From Rickettsiales bacterium (GTDB lineage: Bacteria; Pseudomonadota; Alphaproteobacteria; Rickettsiales; JABIRX01), in NCBI GenBank assembly GCA_016778805.1, contig JADHOX010000009.1, positions 1 through 39,253 of the forward strand: 39,253 bases of DNA, given 5' to 3'. The notes beneath the pieces are model-generated. The model ran no database searches. It was not told where the DNA came from and was given only the letters and a program-made list of their open reading frames with translations. The stretch's first letter is position 1. Each line of letters starts with the position of its first letter. Of this stretch, positions 9,076 through 18,652 are shown piece by piece. A program made the position numbers and the translations under genes.

Positions 9076-9470
9076 AATAATAATCCTTTTTTTATAATTT
9101 CTGGTAATTTAACTATTCGATTTTTATCATTAACACTAACAATTAAAACATCAATATCTGTTATTAATTTATCATCCAAAAAAATTTGTTGCTCTAAAAG
9201 GATACTAGCTCCATTAATTTTCAAAATGTTAGTCTTAACCACAATTTCATCATCAAGAGAACAGGATGATTTGTAATCAACAGAAACTTTTTTTACAATG
9301 AAAAACAAATTATTAGAAACAGCTAATTCAGATTGATCAAAACCAAGCTCTCTAATCATTTCAGTTCTAGCTCTTTCTGCAAATTTAAGATAATTCGCAT
9401 AATATACTACTCCAGCATAATCCGTATCTTCATAATAAATTCTAATTTTATATGAAAATTCTTTATACAT
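9072..9470 (-). CDS. ybgC: Acyl-CoA thioesterase, YbgC type, hot-dog fold
   Basis: This 132-residue single-domain hot-dog-fold protein carries the 4HBT/YbgC motif YYEDTDYAGVVYYANYLKF, with the Asp of DTDYAG as the expected catalytic residue, followed by ERARTEMIRELG. YbgC hydrolyses acyl-CoA or acyl-ACP thioesters and in many Gram-negatives is encoded just before tolQRAB of the Tol-Pal system. Here the ruvA-ruvB-ybgC order is kept, but the next gene is the DUF2066 protein and not tolQ. The stop overlaps the DUF2066 start. Confidence 0.95.
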   Translation of the reverse strand: MYKEFSYKIRIYYEDTDYAGVVYYANYLKFAERARTEMIRELGFDQSELAVSNNLFFIVKKVSVDYKSSCSLDDEIVVKTNILKINGASILLEQQIFLDDKLITDIDVLIVSVNDKNRIVKLPEIIKKGLLL

Positions 9471-9471
9471 A

Positions 9472-10443
9472 TTATGTCATTTTTAATAGTATTCTGCCTT
9501 TAGGAGTCTTAGCAATAAAACCTTCTTGTAATAAATAAGGCTCTATTGTTTCTTCAATAGTTCCGCGCTGCTCTGAAAGTGCTGCAGAAATTGTTTCTAT
9601 TCCAACAGGTCCCCCATCATAATGCTCTTTGATAAAATTAAGATACCTCCTATCATTTGAATCTAATCCATTTTTATCAATTTCTAAATTATTTAAAGCA
9701 ATATCAGCAATTTTGCTTGTTATAATTTTAGAATCTACGAAATCAGCATAATCTCTTACCCTTTTTAAGAGCCTTAAAGCAATTCTAGGAGTTCCTCGAG
9801 AACGTGTTGCTACCTCATAGCTACCAGTTTCATCAAAACTAATATTTAACTTTGCAGCGGCAGCCTTAATTAAAACTTCTAATTCTTTAGGTTTGTAAAA
9901 CTCTAACCTTAAAGGTATACCGAATCTATCTCGTAACGGAGCAGAAATCATACCCATTCTTGTTGTTGCACCAATTAATGTAAATTTAGGCAAATCAATT
10001 TTTACTGTTCGCGCTGAAGGACCTTCTCCAATAAGAATATCAAGTTTAAAATCTTCCATTGCTGAATATAAAATTTCTTCAACAGAAATATTCATACGAT
10101 GTATTTCATCAACAAATAATATATCGCCTTCTTTTAAACTTGTTAAAATTGAAGCGATATCTCCTGCTTTAGTAAGAAGTGGACCTGATGTAGAAACCAA
10201 ATTTGCACCAGTTTCAATTGCAATTATTTGCGCAAGTGTTGTTTTTCCAAGTCCAGGTGGTCCATAAAACAAAATATGATCCATAACATCTGATCTTTTA
10301 TTAGCAGCAGTTATAAAAACTTTTAAATTCTCTTTAAGTTGATTCTGACCTATAAATCTATCAAATGAAACTGGCCTAAGTGAGCTATATATAGCGTCAA
10401 CTTCTTGTTTAACCGAATCAAGAATATTTATTTCTGATTTCAT
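9472..10443 (-). CDS. ruvB: Holliday junction branch migration ATPase RuvB
   Basis: RuvB is the hexameric AAA+ motor that drives branch migration of Holliday junctions together with RuvA. This copy is 323 residues long, slightly short but complete. It shows Walker [10 protein letters not shown] (61-69), Walker B/DEIHR, sensor GATTRMG, the arginine-finger stretch [16 protein letters not shown] and the C-terminal winged-helix sequence [15 protein letters not shown]. Its ATG overlaps the ruvA stop (ATGA). No ruvC is found in the window. Confidence 0.99.
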   Translation of the reverse strand: MKSEINILDSVKQEVDAIYSSLRPVSFDRFIGQNQLKENLKVFITAANKRSDVMDHILFYGPPGLGKTTLAQIIAIETGANLVSTSGPLLTKAGDIASILTSLKEGDILFVDEIHRMNISVEEILYSAMEDFKLDILIGEGPSARTVKIDLPKFTLIGATTRMGMISAPLRDRFGIPLRLEFYKPKELEVLIKAAAAKLNISFDETGSYEVATRSRGTPRIALRLLKRVRDYADFVDSKIITSKIADIALNNLEIDKNGLDSNDRRYLNFIKEHYDGGPVGIETISAALSEQRGTIEETIEPYLLQEGFIAKTPKGRILLKMT

Positions 10444-11030
10444 ACTAACTCTTTCAATCCTAATTTTATTAATTCTTCAAGTGATGAAGACTGATTATGA
10501 ACCTTATCTATCGCTTTTGCTACATTATTTCGGTTATATCCGAGATTTTCAAGCGCTGATATAGCATCCCTAATATTTATATTACTTGATGACAATTCAA
10601 CATTAGAATTTGAAACAAGCGGAATATCGATATTTTTAAATTTATCTTTTAAATCCATAATGATTCTTTCTGATGCCTTCTTTCCTATACCTGATATCGT
10701 CTGAAATAATTTCGCATCTGAAGTACAAATTGCTTCAATAATTTGATTTGAATCAAATACTCCAACAATAGACAAAGCAGTTTTCGCACCAATCCCAGAA
10801 ACCTTAATTAAATCTAAAAAAATCTTTTTATCTAACTTACTTTCAAAACCAAATAAGGATAACTGATCCTCTTTGACATTAGTGTATATAACAAAGCTAC
10901 ATTCTTGCCCTATTTGAACTGAACCAAATAATCTCTGCGGCAAAAACACTTCATATCCTAAACCAGCAACATCAATGATGACGCTTTCATTTAAAATATC
11001 AATTATATTACCTTTAATAAATCCGATCAT
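10440..11030 (-). CDS. ruvA: Holliday junction DNA-binding protein RuvA
   Basis: RuvA forms the tetramer that clamps the Holliday junction and loads RuvB. The sequence shows the N-terminal OB fold ([18 protein letters not shown]), the helix-hairpin-helix segments ([15 protein letters not shown] and [15 protein letters not shown]) and the C-terminal domain III ([19 protein letters not shown]) that contacts RuvB. The ATG at 11030 matches the usual RuvA start. The frame runs on to a TTG at 11045, which would overlap the upstream giant gene. The start is only 4 nt beyond that gene's stop, so translation is likely coupled. Confidence 0.98.
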   Translation of the reverse strand: MIGFIKGNIIDILNESVIIDVAGLGYEVFLPQRLFGSVQIGQECSFVIYTNVKEDQLSLFGFESKLDKKIFLDLIKVSGIGAKTALSIVGVFDSNQIIEAICTSDAKLFQTISGIGKKASERIIMDLKDKFKNIDIPLVSNSNVELSSSNINIRDAISALENLGYNRNNVAKAIDKVHNQSSSLEELIKLGLKELV

Positions 11031-11034
11031 AACG

Positions 11035-14000
11035 CTATCTTTCAAAATTAATGCTTTTTTCTAATAACTGTATACTATTAGAACTTGGAGATCCATGAAG
11101 TTTATCATGAGCAAAACTTGTTTTGTAAACAAATTTACCTTTAGACACTTCGTCAAGCCATGATTTTCGAGTTTGACAAACTTCAGCATCATTAGACTTG
11201 TTAACCGAAAAAGAACCCCATATCAAACTTTTTTGTAATTTTATTTCCTTTATCTCTTCTTTTAAATTTTTAACCGTATTATTCCATTCGTTTATGTGAT
11301 TTATAAACCTTAGAACATCATCTGCCTTCTCACTAACAGCATCGCCTTTGCGAGATAGCTCTCTCGCAGCATTTGCCCATGTTTCTAAACGCTCTTCAAA
11401 TTGAGAGTCAATTTGGTTTGTGCCCAAAAATTTATCCAATAGGATTGATGAATGATCTTTAATAAACTTCACGCCATGATTTTTTTGCCTGTGGAAAATA
11501 TCAATTTTTTGGTTTAATATTTTATGTAAATTTTCGTTTCCAAGCGAATTAGATAAAAGTATCATTTCTTCATTGATTACTTTACTTCTTCTAAAAATAT
11601 GATCCCGTTTTGAGGCAATTTTTAAGTAACTTTGCTTCACCAAAATTTCCATCAAAGAAGTTTTTAAGTTTTCCACCATGTCGAATTGATGGAATTTATT
11701 GTCTTTAATATCTTTAAAACTCAAAGAAAAGCTAGAGGTATTAGACTCAACTCTAAGCTTTTGATTACTATCATTACCCTCAACCTTAAATTTACAAGAA
11801 TAATTCACATCCTTTGAAGCAAAATAAAATTGCTCTTTTATATTATCAAAAGAAAGCTTAAAAAATTCTGATAGTAATTGGAACCCTTCTTTAGTCAAAC
11901 TATAGTTTTGACCATCATGATCAAATAAGACATTATGGGACCAAACGTTTCGATCATCTTTTAATATAAAAAAAGAGATTTTTTTATCAATTTCATTAAA
12001 TTCACAGCCTTTTTTAATTAATTTACCAATTAATGCATGATAAATATTTTGATTAAACTTATAAGATTCATCATCAGATTTAGAGATTTTATTATTAGCA
12101 AAAACTTGACTCCTCAATTGCTTTAATTCTTGATTTCTATTATCTGAAGGACTGTTCCAAACTGCTGCAATTTTTTCTCTATAATCACTAATCACATTTT
12201 CGTTTTTTACCACAACTGGATCTTTAGCTGCAAAATGGAGTGAAAACACTTGAATATATAATTCATAATCCTGTTGATTGTCATTAGGTTTCAAAATAAT
12301 GTTTGGGAGCTTTTCTAATAGCTCTTTTTCAATACTATAGTTGTCTTTGCTAACATTATAAATGATTTCAATTTTATTTACAGGATCCAAATTTAATGAT
12401 GAGTTATCTTTAAATTTTATATAAGATTCCTTAATTCCGATAACACTCATCAAAAACTTTACATTAGAAATATTTAATACAATTTTGTTTCCCTCAATAT
12501 CAAAACCATCAAACCTAAGTAACTTTTTATTTGATGCATAATAAGTTTCTGATCTATTACGTTTGAGATTATCAATAAGAGCTAACTCTAAAGAATATGC
12601 TTTTTCTGACAGGGTGGCAGAGCAATTCATGAGCAAATCATTTGTGGTATTTAATAATAATTCTAAATTTGATATCTCTCTATTTATAAAATCTTTTGCT
12701 TTTTCAACTGAAAAACTAGAAGGATCAGGCATTTGCGACTTTAATTTTTTGATAGAAAAAAAAGATTTTCTAGCGATTAATTCTTTAATTTCATTAGCAT
12801 CCTCTTTTGGTATCGGATACCTTACATATTCATCAAGCCACATTCTTTTTTCAAGGACCAATCTGTTGCTTTCTCCAGCTTTGCCCTCAGAAACATAAAA
12901 ACCAAACTCTTTTTGTAGGAATTCAAAATCATTAATTGATATCAAAAATCCTTCAGGAACGTTAAAATCTTTTCTAAAAATCAATTGATGTCCATTATCA
13001 AACAAAAACACCTGCGATTCATCACCATTAACGGATTTTTGAATTTTATATTTGCGGAATCTTAAGTATGTTTCAATTTTTACAACTGATTCATTTGATA
13101 ACAATACAGAATCCTGCAGATTACCTTTTTTCAAAATAAAATCGATAAATTCTGCATGATACCATCTATCAATTTTATAATCTATATTTGCCAACTCTTG
13201 ATCATAATCCAAGCCTTCAAATCTAGATAAATCAATTCTTCGAGATTCTAAAATATCATCAAGAAACTTAATTTTTTGATTAACAATATCGTTTAATTGA
13301 TCTTTAATATTTTGGTCAAGGCTGCTCTGATCACCCTGTATAATTTCACTGCGTAATTTCAAACAAGCATCTTGACGATTAAGTAATTGCTTTTTCTCCT
13401 TATTTAAAATTCCTTTACGCAAATCCTCTTTAATATAATTACTAGGAATTGAGACACGTATAATTGAAGCAAAGAGAGGATCCTGCAAAACCGCATTTGT
13501 CGCAATTTTGTTTTCTTTTATAGCCGAAAGAAAAGAAAAACAACCTAAATCATCTTTGTTAAAATCTAAAATAAAACGTATGAAAAGGTCAGGCTTTGGC
13601 ATTGAATGAAAAGATTTCAAAACTTCAATCTCTGTCTTTGTTAACTGAGAAATAAGATAATGAGCAGAGTTCTGAACATATTCCTCAAAAGATTTCAAAA
13701 CTCCTTTTTCTTGATCTGATAAATTATTAACCAAAATATCAGAAAACTTTTTAAAATATTCCTCAATATCCTCTGAATCATTAACAATTGCAATAACAGT
13801 ACCTAAAATTACAGGTATTGGATTGTTAGTGAAGGTTTGTTCAGATGTGATTTGAAAATTTGTATTTTCAACATTTAAACTTTTTATTATATCAATAATT
13901 TTACATCCCAAAATATATTGATCAAGTTGATGGGAAAATCTTCCAATATTTTTTTGATTCAAAACTTTTTGATCTTTTAACAGCAAATTACTTGCTGCTC

Positions 14001-16659
14001 TAATTGAATCTAAATGATCAATTATGTCCTTATCAGAATCAGATCTGTAATTAAAGCTTTTAAGTATTTTGGTTAACTCTTGGTTATTTAGCTCTGATCT
14101 TAATCCTAATCTAGACGAAGTCTCTTGAAAATCTAGAAAAGCTTTATATTCAAATAACCTTGGGAATAAATCTTTTTTCTTTGCATTGGCAAGATTGTTT
14201 TCGCCAAGAATTCTATGCATATTTTTAGCATAGAAACTTTCTTGGGAGGGTAATTCACTATTATCAGAATCTTCAAAATAATTTCTTATTAGACATCTAG
14301 AATCTCTAACTTCCAATAGTTTAGCAATTGTATTTTGACGAGATGTTTTACCCTCAGAAGAGGATTGTTGCATCTCATCGGATATTGACTTAATTAGTGG
14401 TGAATTAGAATCGGTTTTAATTAGATTTTTGTCTGCTTTGAAATAAGCATCTATAATCTTAGGTAAAACAACTTCAAATGATCTTGCTAATTCTGCTAAA
14501 TAAGCTGATTCAAAATGATCTGAGTTAAATAAATATATGAATTTTGTTTTAAGATCTTGTTCTAACAGTTGAGGAAATGGAGTAGCTGAAGTATTTTTAA
14601 AAATTTCATCTTGGATATTTAAAGGCAATAAAATAGATAATGCTAATTTTTGATTATACTCAATACAGTTAATAAATGTTTTGATAAACCTATACCTTGA
14701 ATCATCATCTGTGCATGCTTTATTAACAATAGTTAAAAAGTTTGTTTCTGCAGTTTTAGAATTTTCTCCAAAAAAATTATTCATAAAACTTGTTAAACAA
14801 TCTTTATCCTTGTCAGTAAGTGAATCTAGACTTTTGAAAGATTGATTAAAATTGGCTCTGTAATGTAAAACTTCTTTATTTTTAAACATTGCTGTTACAC
14901 TACTCTCCCATTTAACAGCAAAAGGAGAAGGTATAGCCTTAAACGGCCTATTATTCAATTTAGCAATAGAATCATCAACAACGAATTCTTTTGCATATAA
15001 AGCAATTCCGTCTTCATGTTTAACTAATTTTAAAGTATATATAAAATCTCTAAGAAGATAAACTCCATCAATATCTGTTGGACATGTTCTAAGGGCAAGT
15101 AGAAGCTTTAAATTACTTTGTTTTTCAGCATAAGTTATTTTACCAAACATATGTTCTGGGAATAAATTATTTAATAACTCTCCATTATCTTTCAAAAAAC
15201 ATTCCCATATTTTTTTTAAATTTTTATCAAAATAAGGTAAGGATGGGTCGTTTTGACCAGGATCAAAACTAGCAAGATCACGAACTGATTCTCTGATATT
15301 TCCATTAAAACGAATTGTGATATTATCTTTACCATCAATATCATTGGTATGCTCAAAAATTGGATATTTATACGAAGCTTGCTTTTCCATTGTCGGACCT
15401 TCGAACATCAAAAACTTGATAGTCTTTAGCTTTGATTCAAGTAATTCATAAATCGCGTAATTTCTTCTTGCAATATTACCATCTACATCAAATTTCTCAT
15501 AGCTAAAAGAATATAGTGATGGATAACTATTAGGATGTTTTTGTAAATAACTGTCCAAAATTTTATCTTTTTCTTGCTGCGATAAAAAATGGATTTGGAT
15601 TTGCCCAATATCATAAAACAAATCTTTCAAAGATAAAATATGCGTTGGAGTATTATGAGCGCCTTTTTTTAAACAAACTAATGAAAATGATTGAGGAATA
15701 TCTGATGTCGAATCATAAGCATTTTCAGTATGAGGATATAAAGAATTATGTGAACCTCTACTTGATGCTGAACCAACCATATTTTGGACAGGAGCTACAA
15801 CATGAATTCTTTGTGGCCTATCTTCAATTAATCTTTCACGTTCACAAATCAAAGCCCTAGATAAGATAGCTTCATAAGATCTTAAGAACATTAATGGCTC
15901 ATTTAAATTCCTTACATCATAGGAATTACTTGCGGATATAGTAGGAGTACTATCTGGGCAAATTAAATTTGATACAATAACAGAATATATTTCATCTAAT
16001 TTTCGTTCATCAAAAATCATACCTAATTTTTTAATGTGATGAGGTTTTTCTAACAATAAACCAAATTCTGCTAACAATAAATTATCTGGATAACGTTGTA
16101 CCAATTCAACCAAAGCATTCTCCTGAAGAAGTCTATGAATAAATAATTTATGCGGCTCTTCTACTTCAAGCCTCATTAGAACTGATAAAGTTGACATAAA
16201 ATTATCAAAAATATCAGTTGGATCTCTTCGCCCTGAAATCGAACTCAAATATTTCATTAATATGTTTAAGGTTTCATACCTTTCTTGTTTAAACGCCTTA
16301 TCTCCATCAAGTTTTACATGGATATGCTTGGAATATTTTTTTGAAGAAGAATTGATAGCAGGTGACTTCAACGCAACAGAAAATTTATCTTCTTCAAAAA
16401 TATTTGTTGGCGAAGCACTGGAAGTATAAGAACAGGATCTAGGTCGACCTGCTTGGAAATCTGATTGTTGACTTTCATTAGTGGTTGCACCTTCTGAATG
16501 TCTTAAAACTAAAGAATCCTCATCTTGATCTGACGAATCAGTCAAAATTTGCTCCTCATCATTTTTCCTTTTGCGGCCACCATAATCTTGTACTTGGTTA
16601 TGGCTAATATCAACTTTTAATTTTTTAATGGGTCGCAAAGTCCGTTCTAACTCATCCAT
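11035..16659 (-). CDS. Giant 1874-residue protein of unknown function, effector-like
   Basis: I do not recognise this protein. It has no signal peptide or membrane helix. Residues 1-115 are a polar, Ser/Asp-rich, probably disordered region with a basic patch (GGRKRK, residue ~27) and RPRSCSYTSSASPTN. The rest appears mainly helical with long charged stretches. A short motif with an F[D/N]xxG-like core followed by a hydrophobic strand recurs near residues 389 (FDVDGN), 1215 (FNVPEG), 1382 (FDIEGN) and 1580 (FDHDGQ). In three copies it is followed by a similar spacing of hydrophobic residues (DFEFLQKEFGF, NVKFLMSVIGI, GFQLLSEFFKL). The start has a Shine-Dalgarno GAGGT 5 nt before ATG. It lies between the phosphatase gene and ruvA (4 nt downstream), interrupting an otherwise housekeeping block. 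The size, polar N-terminus and lack of known domains suggest a secreted host-interaction protein, but this is inference. Confidence 0.85.
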   Translation of the reverse strand: MDELERTLRPIKKLKVDISHNQVQDYGGRKRKNDEEQILTDSSDQDEDSLVLRHSEGATTNESQQSDFQAGRPRSCSYTSSASPTNIFEEDKFSVALKSPAINSSSKKYSKHIHVKLDGDKAFKQERYETLNILMKYLSSISGRRDPTDIFDNFMSTLSVLMRLEVEEPHKLFIHRLLQENALVELVQRYPDNLLLAEFGLLLEKPHHIKKLGMIFDERKLDEIYSVIVSNLICPDSTPTISASNSYDVRNLNEPLMFLRSYEAILSRALICERERLIEDRPQRIHVVAPVQNMVGSASSRGSHNSLYPHTENAYDSTSDIPQSFSLVCLKKGAHNTPTHILSLKDLFYDIGQIQIHFLSQQEKDKILDSYLQKHPNSYPSLYSFSYEKFDVDGNIARRNYAIYELLESKLKTIKFLMFEGPTMEKQASYKYPIFEHTNDIDGKDNITIRFNGNIRESVRDLASFDPGQNDPSLPYFDKNLKKIWECFLKDNGELLNNLFPEHMFGKITYAEKQSNLKLLLALRTCPTDIDGVYLLRDFIYTLKLVKHEDGIALYAKEFVVDDSIAKLNNRPFKAIPSPFAVKWESSVTAMFKNKEVLHYRANFNQSFKSLDSLTDKDKDCLTSFMNNFFGENSKTAETNFLTIVNKACTDDDSRYRFIKTFINCIEYNQKLALSILLPLNIQDEIFKNTSATPFPQLLEQDLKTKFIYLFNSDHFESAYLAELARSFEVVLPKIIDAYFKADKNLIKTDSNSPLIKSISDEMQQSSSEGKTSRQNTIAKLLEVRDSRCLIRNYFEDSDNSELPSQESFYAKNMHRILGENNLANAKKKDLFPRLFEYKAFLDFQETSSRLGLRSELNNQELTKILKSFNYRSDSDKDIIDHLDSIRAASNLLLKDQKVLNQKNIGRFSHQLDQYILGCKIIDIIKSLNVENTNFQITSEQTFTNNPIPVILGTVIAIVNDSEDIEEYFKKFSDILVNNLSDQEKGVLKSFEEYVQNSAHYLISQLTKTEIEVLKSFHSMPKPDLFIRFILDFNKDDLGCFSFLSAIKENKIATNAVLQDPLFASIIRVSIPSNYIKEDLRKGILNKEKKQLLNRQDACLKLRSEIIQGDQSSLDQNIKDQLNDIVNQKIKFLDDILESRRIDLSRFEGLDYDQELANIDYKIDRWYHAEFIDFILKKGNLQDSVLLSNESVVKIETYLRFRKYKIQKSVNGDESQVFLFDNGHQLIFRKDFNVPEGFLISINDFEFLQKEFGFYVSEGKAGESNRLVLEKRMWLDEYVRYPIPKEDANEIKELIARKSFFSIKKLKSQMPDPSSFSVEKAKDFINREISNLELLLNTTNDLLMNCSATLSEKAYSLELALIDNLKRNRSETYYASNKKLLRFDGFDIEGNKIVLNISNVKFLMSVIGIKESYIKFKDNSSLNLDPVNKIEIIYNVSKDNYSIEKELLEKLPNIILKPNDNQQDYELYIQVFSLHFAAKDPVVVKNENVISDYREKIAAVWNSPSDNRNQELKQLRSQVFANNKISKSDDESYKFNQNIYHALIGKLIKKGCEFNEIDKKISFFILKDDRNVWSHNVLFDHDGQNYSLTKEGFQLLSEFFKLSFDNIKEQFYFASKDVNYSCKFKVEGNDSNQKLRVESNTSSFSLSFKDIKDNKFHQFDMVENLKTSLMEILVKQSYLKIASKRDHIFRRSKVINEEMILLSNSLGNENLHKILNQKIDIFHRQKNHGVKFIKDHSSILLDKFLGTNQIDSQFEERLETWANAARELSRKGDAVSEKADDVLRFINHINEWNNTVKNLKEEIKEIKLQKSLIWGSFSVNKSNDAEVCQTRKSWLDEVSKGKFVYKTSFAHDKLHGSPSSNSIQLLEKSINFER

Positions 16660-16676
16660 TACTTACCTCAATATAA

Positions 16677-16693
16677 CCTAAAATAATTTTAGG
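16677..16693. other. 17-nt perfect inverted repeat upstream of the giant gene
   Basis: The sequence cctaaaataattttagg has 8-base arms around one central base. It sits in the 64-bp gap between the phosphatase gene and the giant gene, about 20-30 nt before the giant's start. There is no U-run after it on the minus strand, so it looks more like an operator or mRNA hairpin than an intrinsic terminator. AT-rich palindromes of this length can occur by chance here. Confidence 0.4.
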
Positions 16694-16723
16694 AATTAAT
16701 AAAAAGCGAATTTGAGCTTTTGT

Positions 16724-17197
16724 TTAACATAATCTCAACTCATTTTCAAGTTTAATAATAAGTTTGCTAGAAACATAAGCAATCTCAGAAAACATCTCAA
16801 TAAAACCTTCATAATCACCAAAATAAGGATCTTTAATATCTTTATTTTGATCACATGAATAATATGAGAATAAAAAGACTTTATTTTTAGCATCAGGAAA
16901 ATTTTCCTTCAATGCAGCAAAATGGCCTCTATCCATTCCCAGAATTAAATCAAAATCTTTATCGCTATCCTTTAACAATCTCGAACTAATATAACTAATA
17001 TCTAATCCGTTTTCTTTTGCTACTTGTACTGACCTTTTATCAGGCTTTGAACCCACATGATAATTATGTGTTCCACAGGAATCAATAAAAACATTATCTT
17101 TTAAAAACTCACTTTTTTTTACTAAATCATCCAAAACTGCATGTGCAACAGGAGATCTACATATATTACCTGTACAAACTACTAGAATCTTAATCAC
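16724..17197 (-). CDS. Low-molecular-weight protein-tyrosine phosphatase
   Basis: This 157-residue protein has the signature P-loop CTGNICRS at residues 8-15, with nucleophile Cys8 and phosphate-binding Arg14. The general acid Asp123 lies in DPYFGD. DSCGTHNYHVGSKPDKR and LILGMDRGHF are also typical of the family. Bacterial members dephosphorylate tyrosine kinases of capsule or polysaccharide export, and some are secreted by pathogens; arsenate reductases share the fold, but the DP motif supports a phosphatase. It is the first gene of the minus-strand block, 64 nt upstream of the giant gene. No tyrosine kinase gene is seen nearby. Confidence 0.95.
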   Translation of the reverse strand: MIKILVVCTGNICRSPVAHAVLDDLVKKSEFLKDNVFIDSCGTHNYHVGSKPDKRSVQVAKENGLDISYISSRLLKDSDKDFDLILGMDRGHFAALKENFPDAKNKVFLFSYYSCDQNKDIKDPYFGDYEGFIEMFSEIAYVSSKLIIKLENELRLC

Positions 17198-17421
17198 AAA
17201 AGCACAATCTTATTACATCCAGTTAAATATTATAAACTATTGTAAACTCAACATTTTTTTTAATTTATTACATTAAAGCAATTAAAACGAAAACAAACCT
17301 TAATGATTTATTACTTTGTCAAACCTAAATATGAGAGAAAAAGCCATATTTTGATTGCAATTAACAAAAATTTAGAGATTTATATGCTTCATGTTTTAAC
17401 TATAAAAATTAATTAATAAAA

Positions 17422-18600
17422 ATGGTAAAAAAAGTAGTTTTAGCCTATTCTGGCGGTTTAGATACAAGCATTATTCTAAAATGGCTTCAAGATACTTACG
17501 ACGCTGAAGTAATTACTTTTACAGCCGATATAGGTCAAGGTGAAGAAATTGAACCCGCAAGAGCTAAAGCGCTTGAATTCGGAGTAAAACAAGTTTTTAT
17601 AGAAGACCTTAAAGAAGAATTTGTCCGTGATTATGTATTCCCAATGTTTAGAGCTAATACAATCTATGAAGGGACTTACTTATTAGGTACATCTATTGCA
17701 AGACCATTAATAGCCAAAAGACAAATTGAGATCGCTAGAGAATGTGGTGCCGATAGTGTTTCTCATGGCGCAACTGGAAAAGGTAATGATCAAGTTAGAT
17801 TTGAACTAGGATATTATGGCCTTAATCCAAAAATAAATGTAATTGCCCCATGGCGTGAGTGGGATTTAAACTCAAGATCCAAATTACTTGCTTATGCAAA
17901 ACAACATAATATTCCAATTGCAAAAGACAAAGAAAATGAGGCTCCATATTCAATGGATGCTAATTTACTTCATATCTCATACGAAGGTAATGCATTAGAA
18001 GACCCTTGGCAAGGGTTTGACCAAACAATATTACGAAGGACTAAAATTCTTAATGAAGCTTCCGACGAAATTGAAGAAGTTCAAATTGATTTTGAGAAAG
18101 GCGACCCTATTAGCATAAATGGCGAGAAATTATCTCCCGCAAATTTACTAGATAAGCTTAATAAAATTGGTGGAAAACATGGTATTGGAGTCTTAGACAT
18201 TGTTGAAAATCGTTACGTTGGTATAAAATCAAGAGGCGTTTATGAAACTCCTGGCGGCACAATTTTACTTCATGCTCACAGAGCCATTGAATCCATTACC
18301 CTTGATCGTGAGGCTATGCATTTAAAAGACGAATTAATGCCAAGATATGCGAAAATTATCTATAATGGCTTTTGGTTTTCACCTGAGCGAGAAATGCTTC
18401 AAGCAGCTATTGATCACTCACAAAAAAATGTTACTGGATCAGTAAGGTTGAAATTACATAAAGGCGCAATTTTTACTTCTGGAAGAAAATCTCCAAACTC
18501 ACTTTATAATCCAGAACTCGCAAGTTTTGAAGAATCGGATTATAATCAAAGAGATGCTGAAGGATTTATTAAGTTGAATGCTTTAAGACTAAAATTTTAA
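17422..18600 (+). CDS. argG: Argininosuccinate synthase
   Basis: ArgG joins citrulline and aspartate with ATP to form argininosuccinate, the penultimate step of arginine synthesis. This copy is 392 residues, normal for the family. It shows the N-type ATP pyrophosphatase loop AYSGGLDTS (8-16), [31 protein letters not shown] and [11 protein letters not shown]. All expected motifs are present. argH, which normally follows, is not in the window; the next genes are the Memo/AMMECR1 pair. Arginine synthesis is absent from Rickettsia proper but present in some Ehrlichia, so the rest of the pathway has to be looked for elsewhere in the genome. Confidence 0.98.
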   Translation: MVKKVVLAYSGGLDTSIILKWLQDTYDAEVITFTADIGQGEEIEPARAKALEFGVKQVFIEDLKEEFVRDYVFPMFRANTIYEGTYLLGTSIARPLIAKRQIEIARECGADSVSHGATGKGNDQVRFELGYYGLNPKINVIAPWREWDLNSRSKLLAYAKQHNIPIAKDKENEAPYSMDANLLHISYEGNALEDPWQGFDQTILRRTKILNEASDEIEEVQIDFEKGDPISINGEKLSPANLLDKLNKIGGKHGIGVLDIVENRYVGIKSRGVYETPGGTILLHAHRAIESITLDREAMHLKDELMPRYAKIIYNGFWFSPEREMLQAAIDHSQKNVTGSVRLKLHKGAIFTSGRKSPNSLYNPELASFEESDYNQRDAEGFIKLNALRLKF

Positions 18601-18622
18601 CTGGTGAAATAAAAATTTATTG

Positions 18623-18651
18623 TTAGCAAAATAATAAATAAAATTTGCTAA
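18623..18651 (+). promoter_or_regulatory. Inverted repeat abutting the memo start codon
   Basis: Perfect 8-base arms ttagcaaa (18623-18630) and tttgctaa (18644-18651) flank a 13-base A/T loop and end one base before the ATG at 18653. No Shine-Dalgarno sequence is visible between. In mRNA this would put a hairpin on the ribosome landing site of the memo gene; it may also be the end of argG transcription. Either role is inference. Confidence 0.35.
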
Positions 18652-18652
18652 T

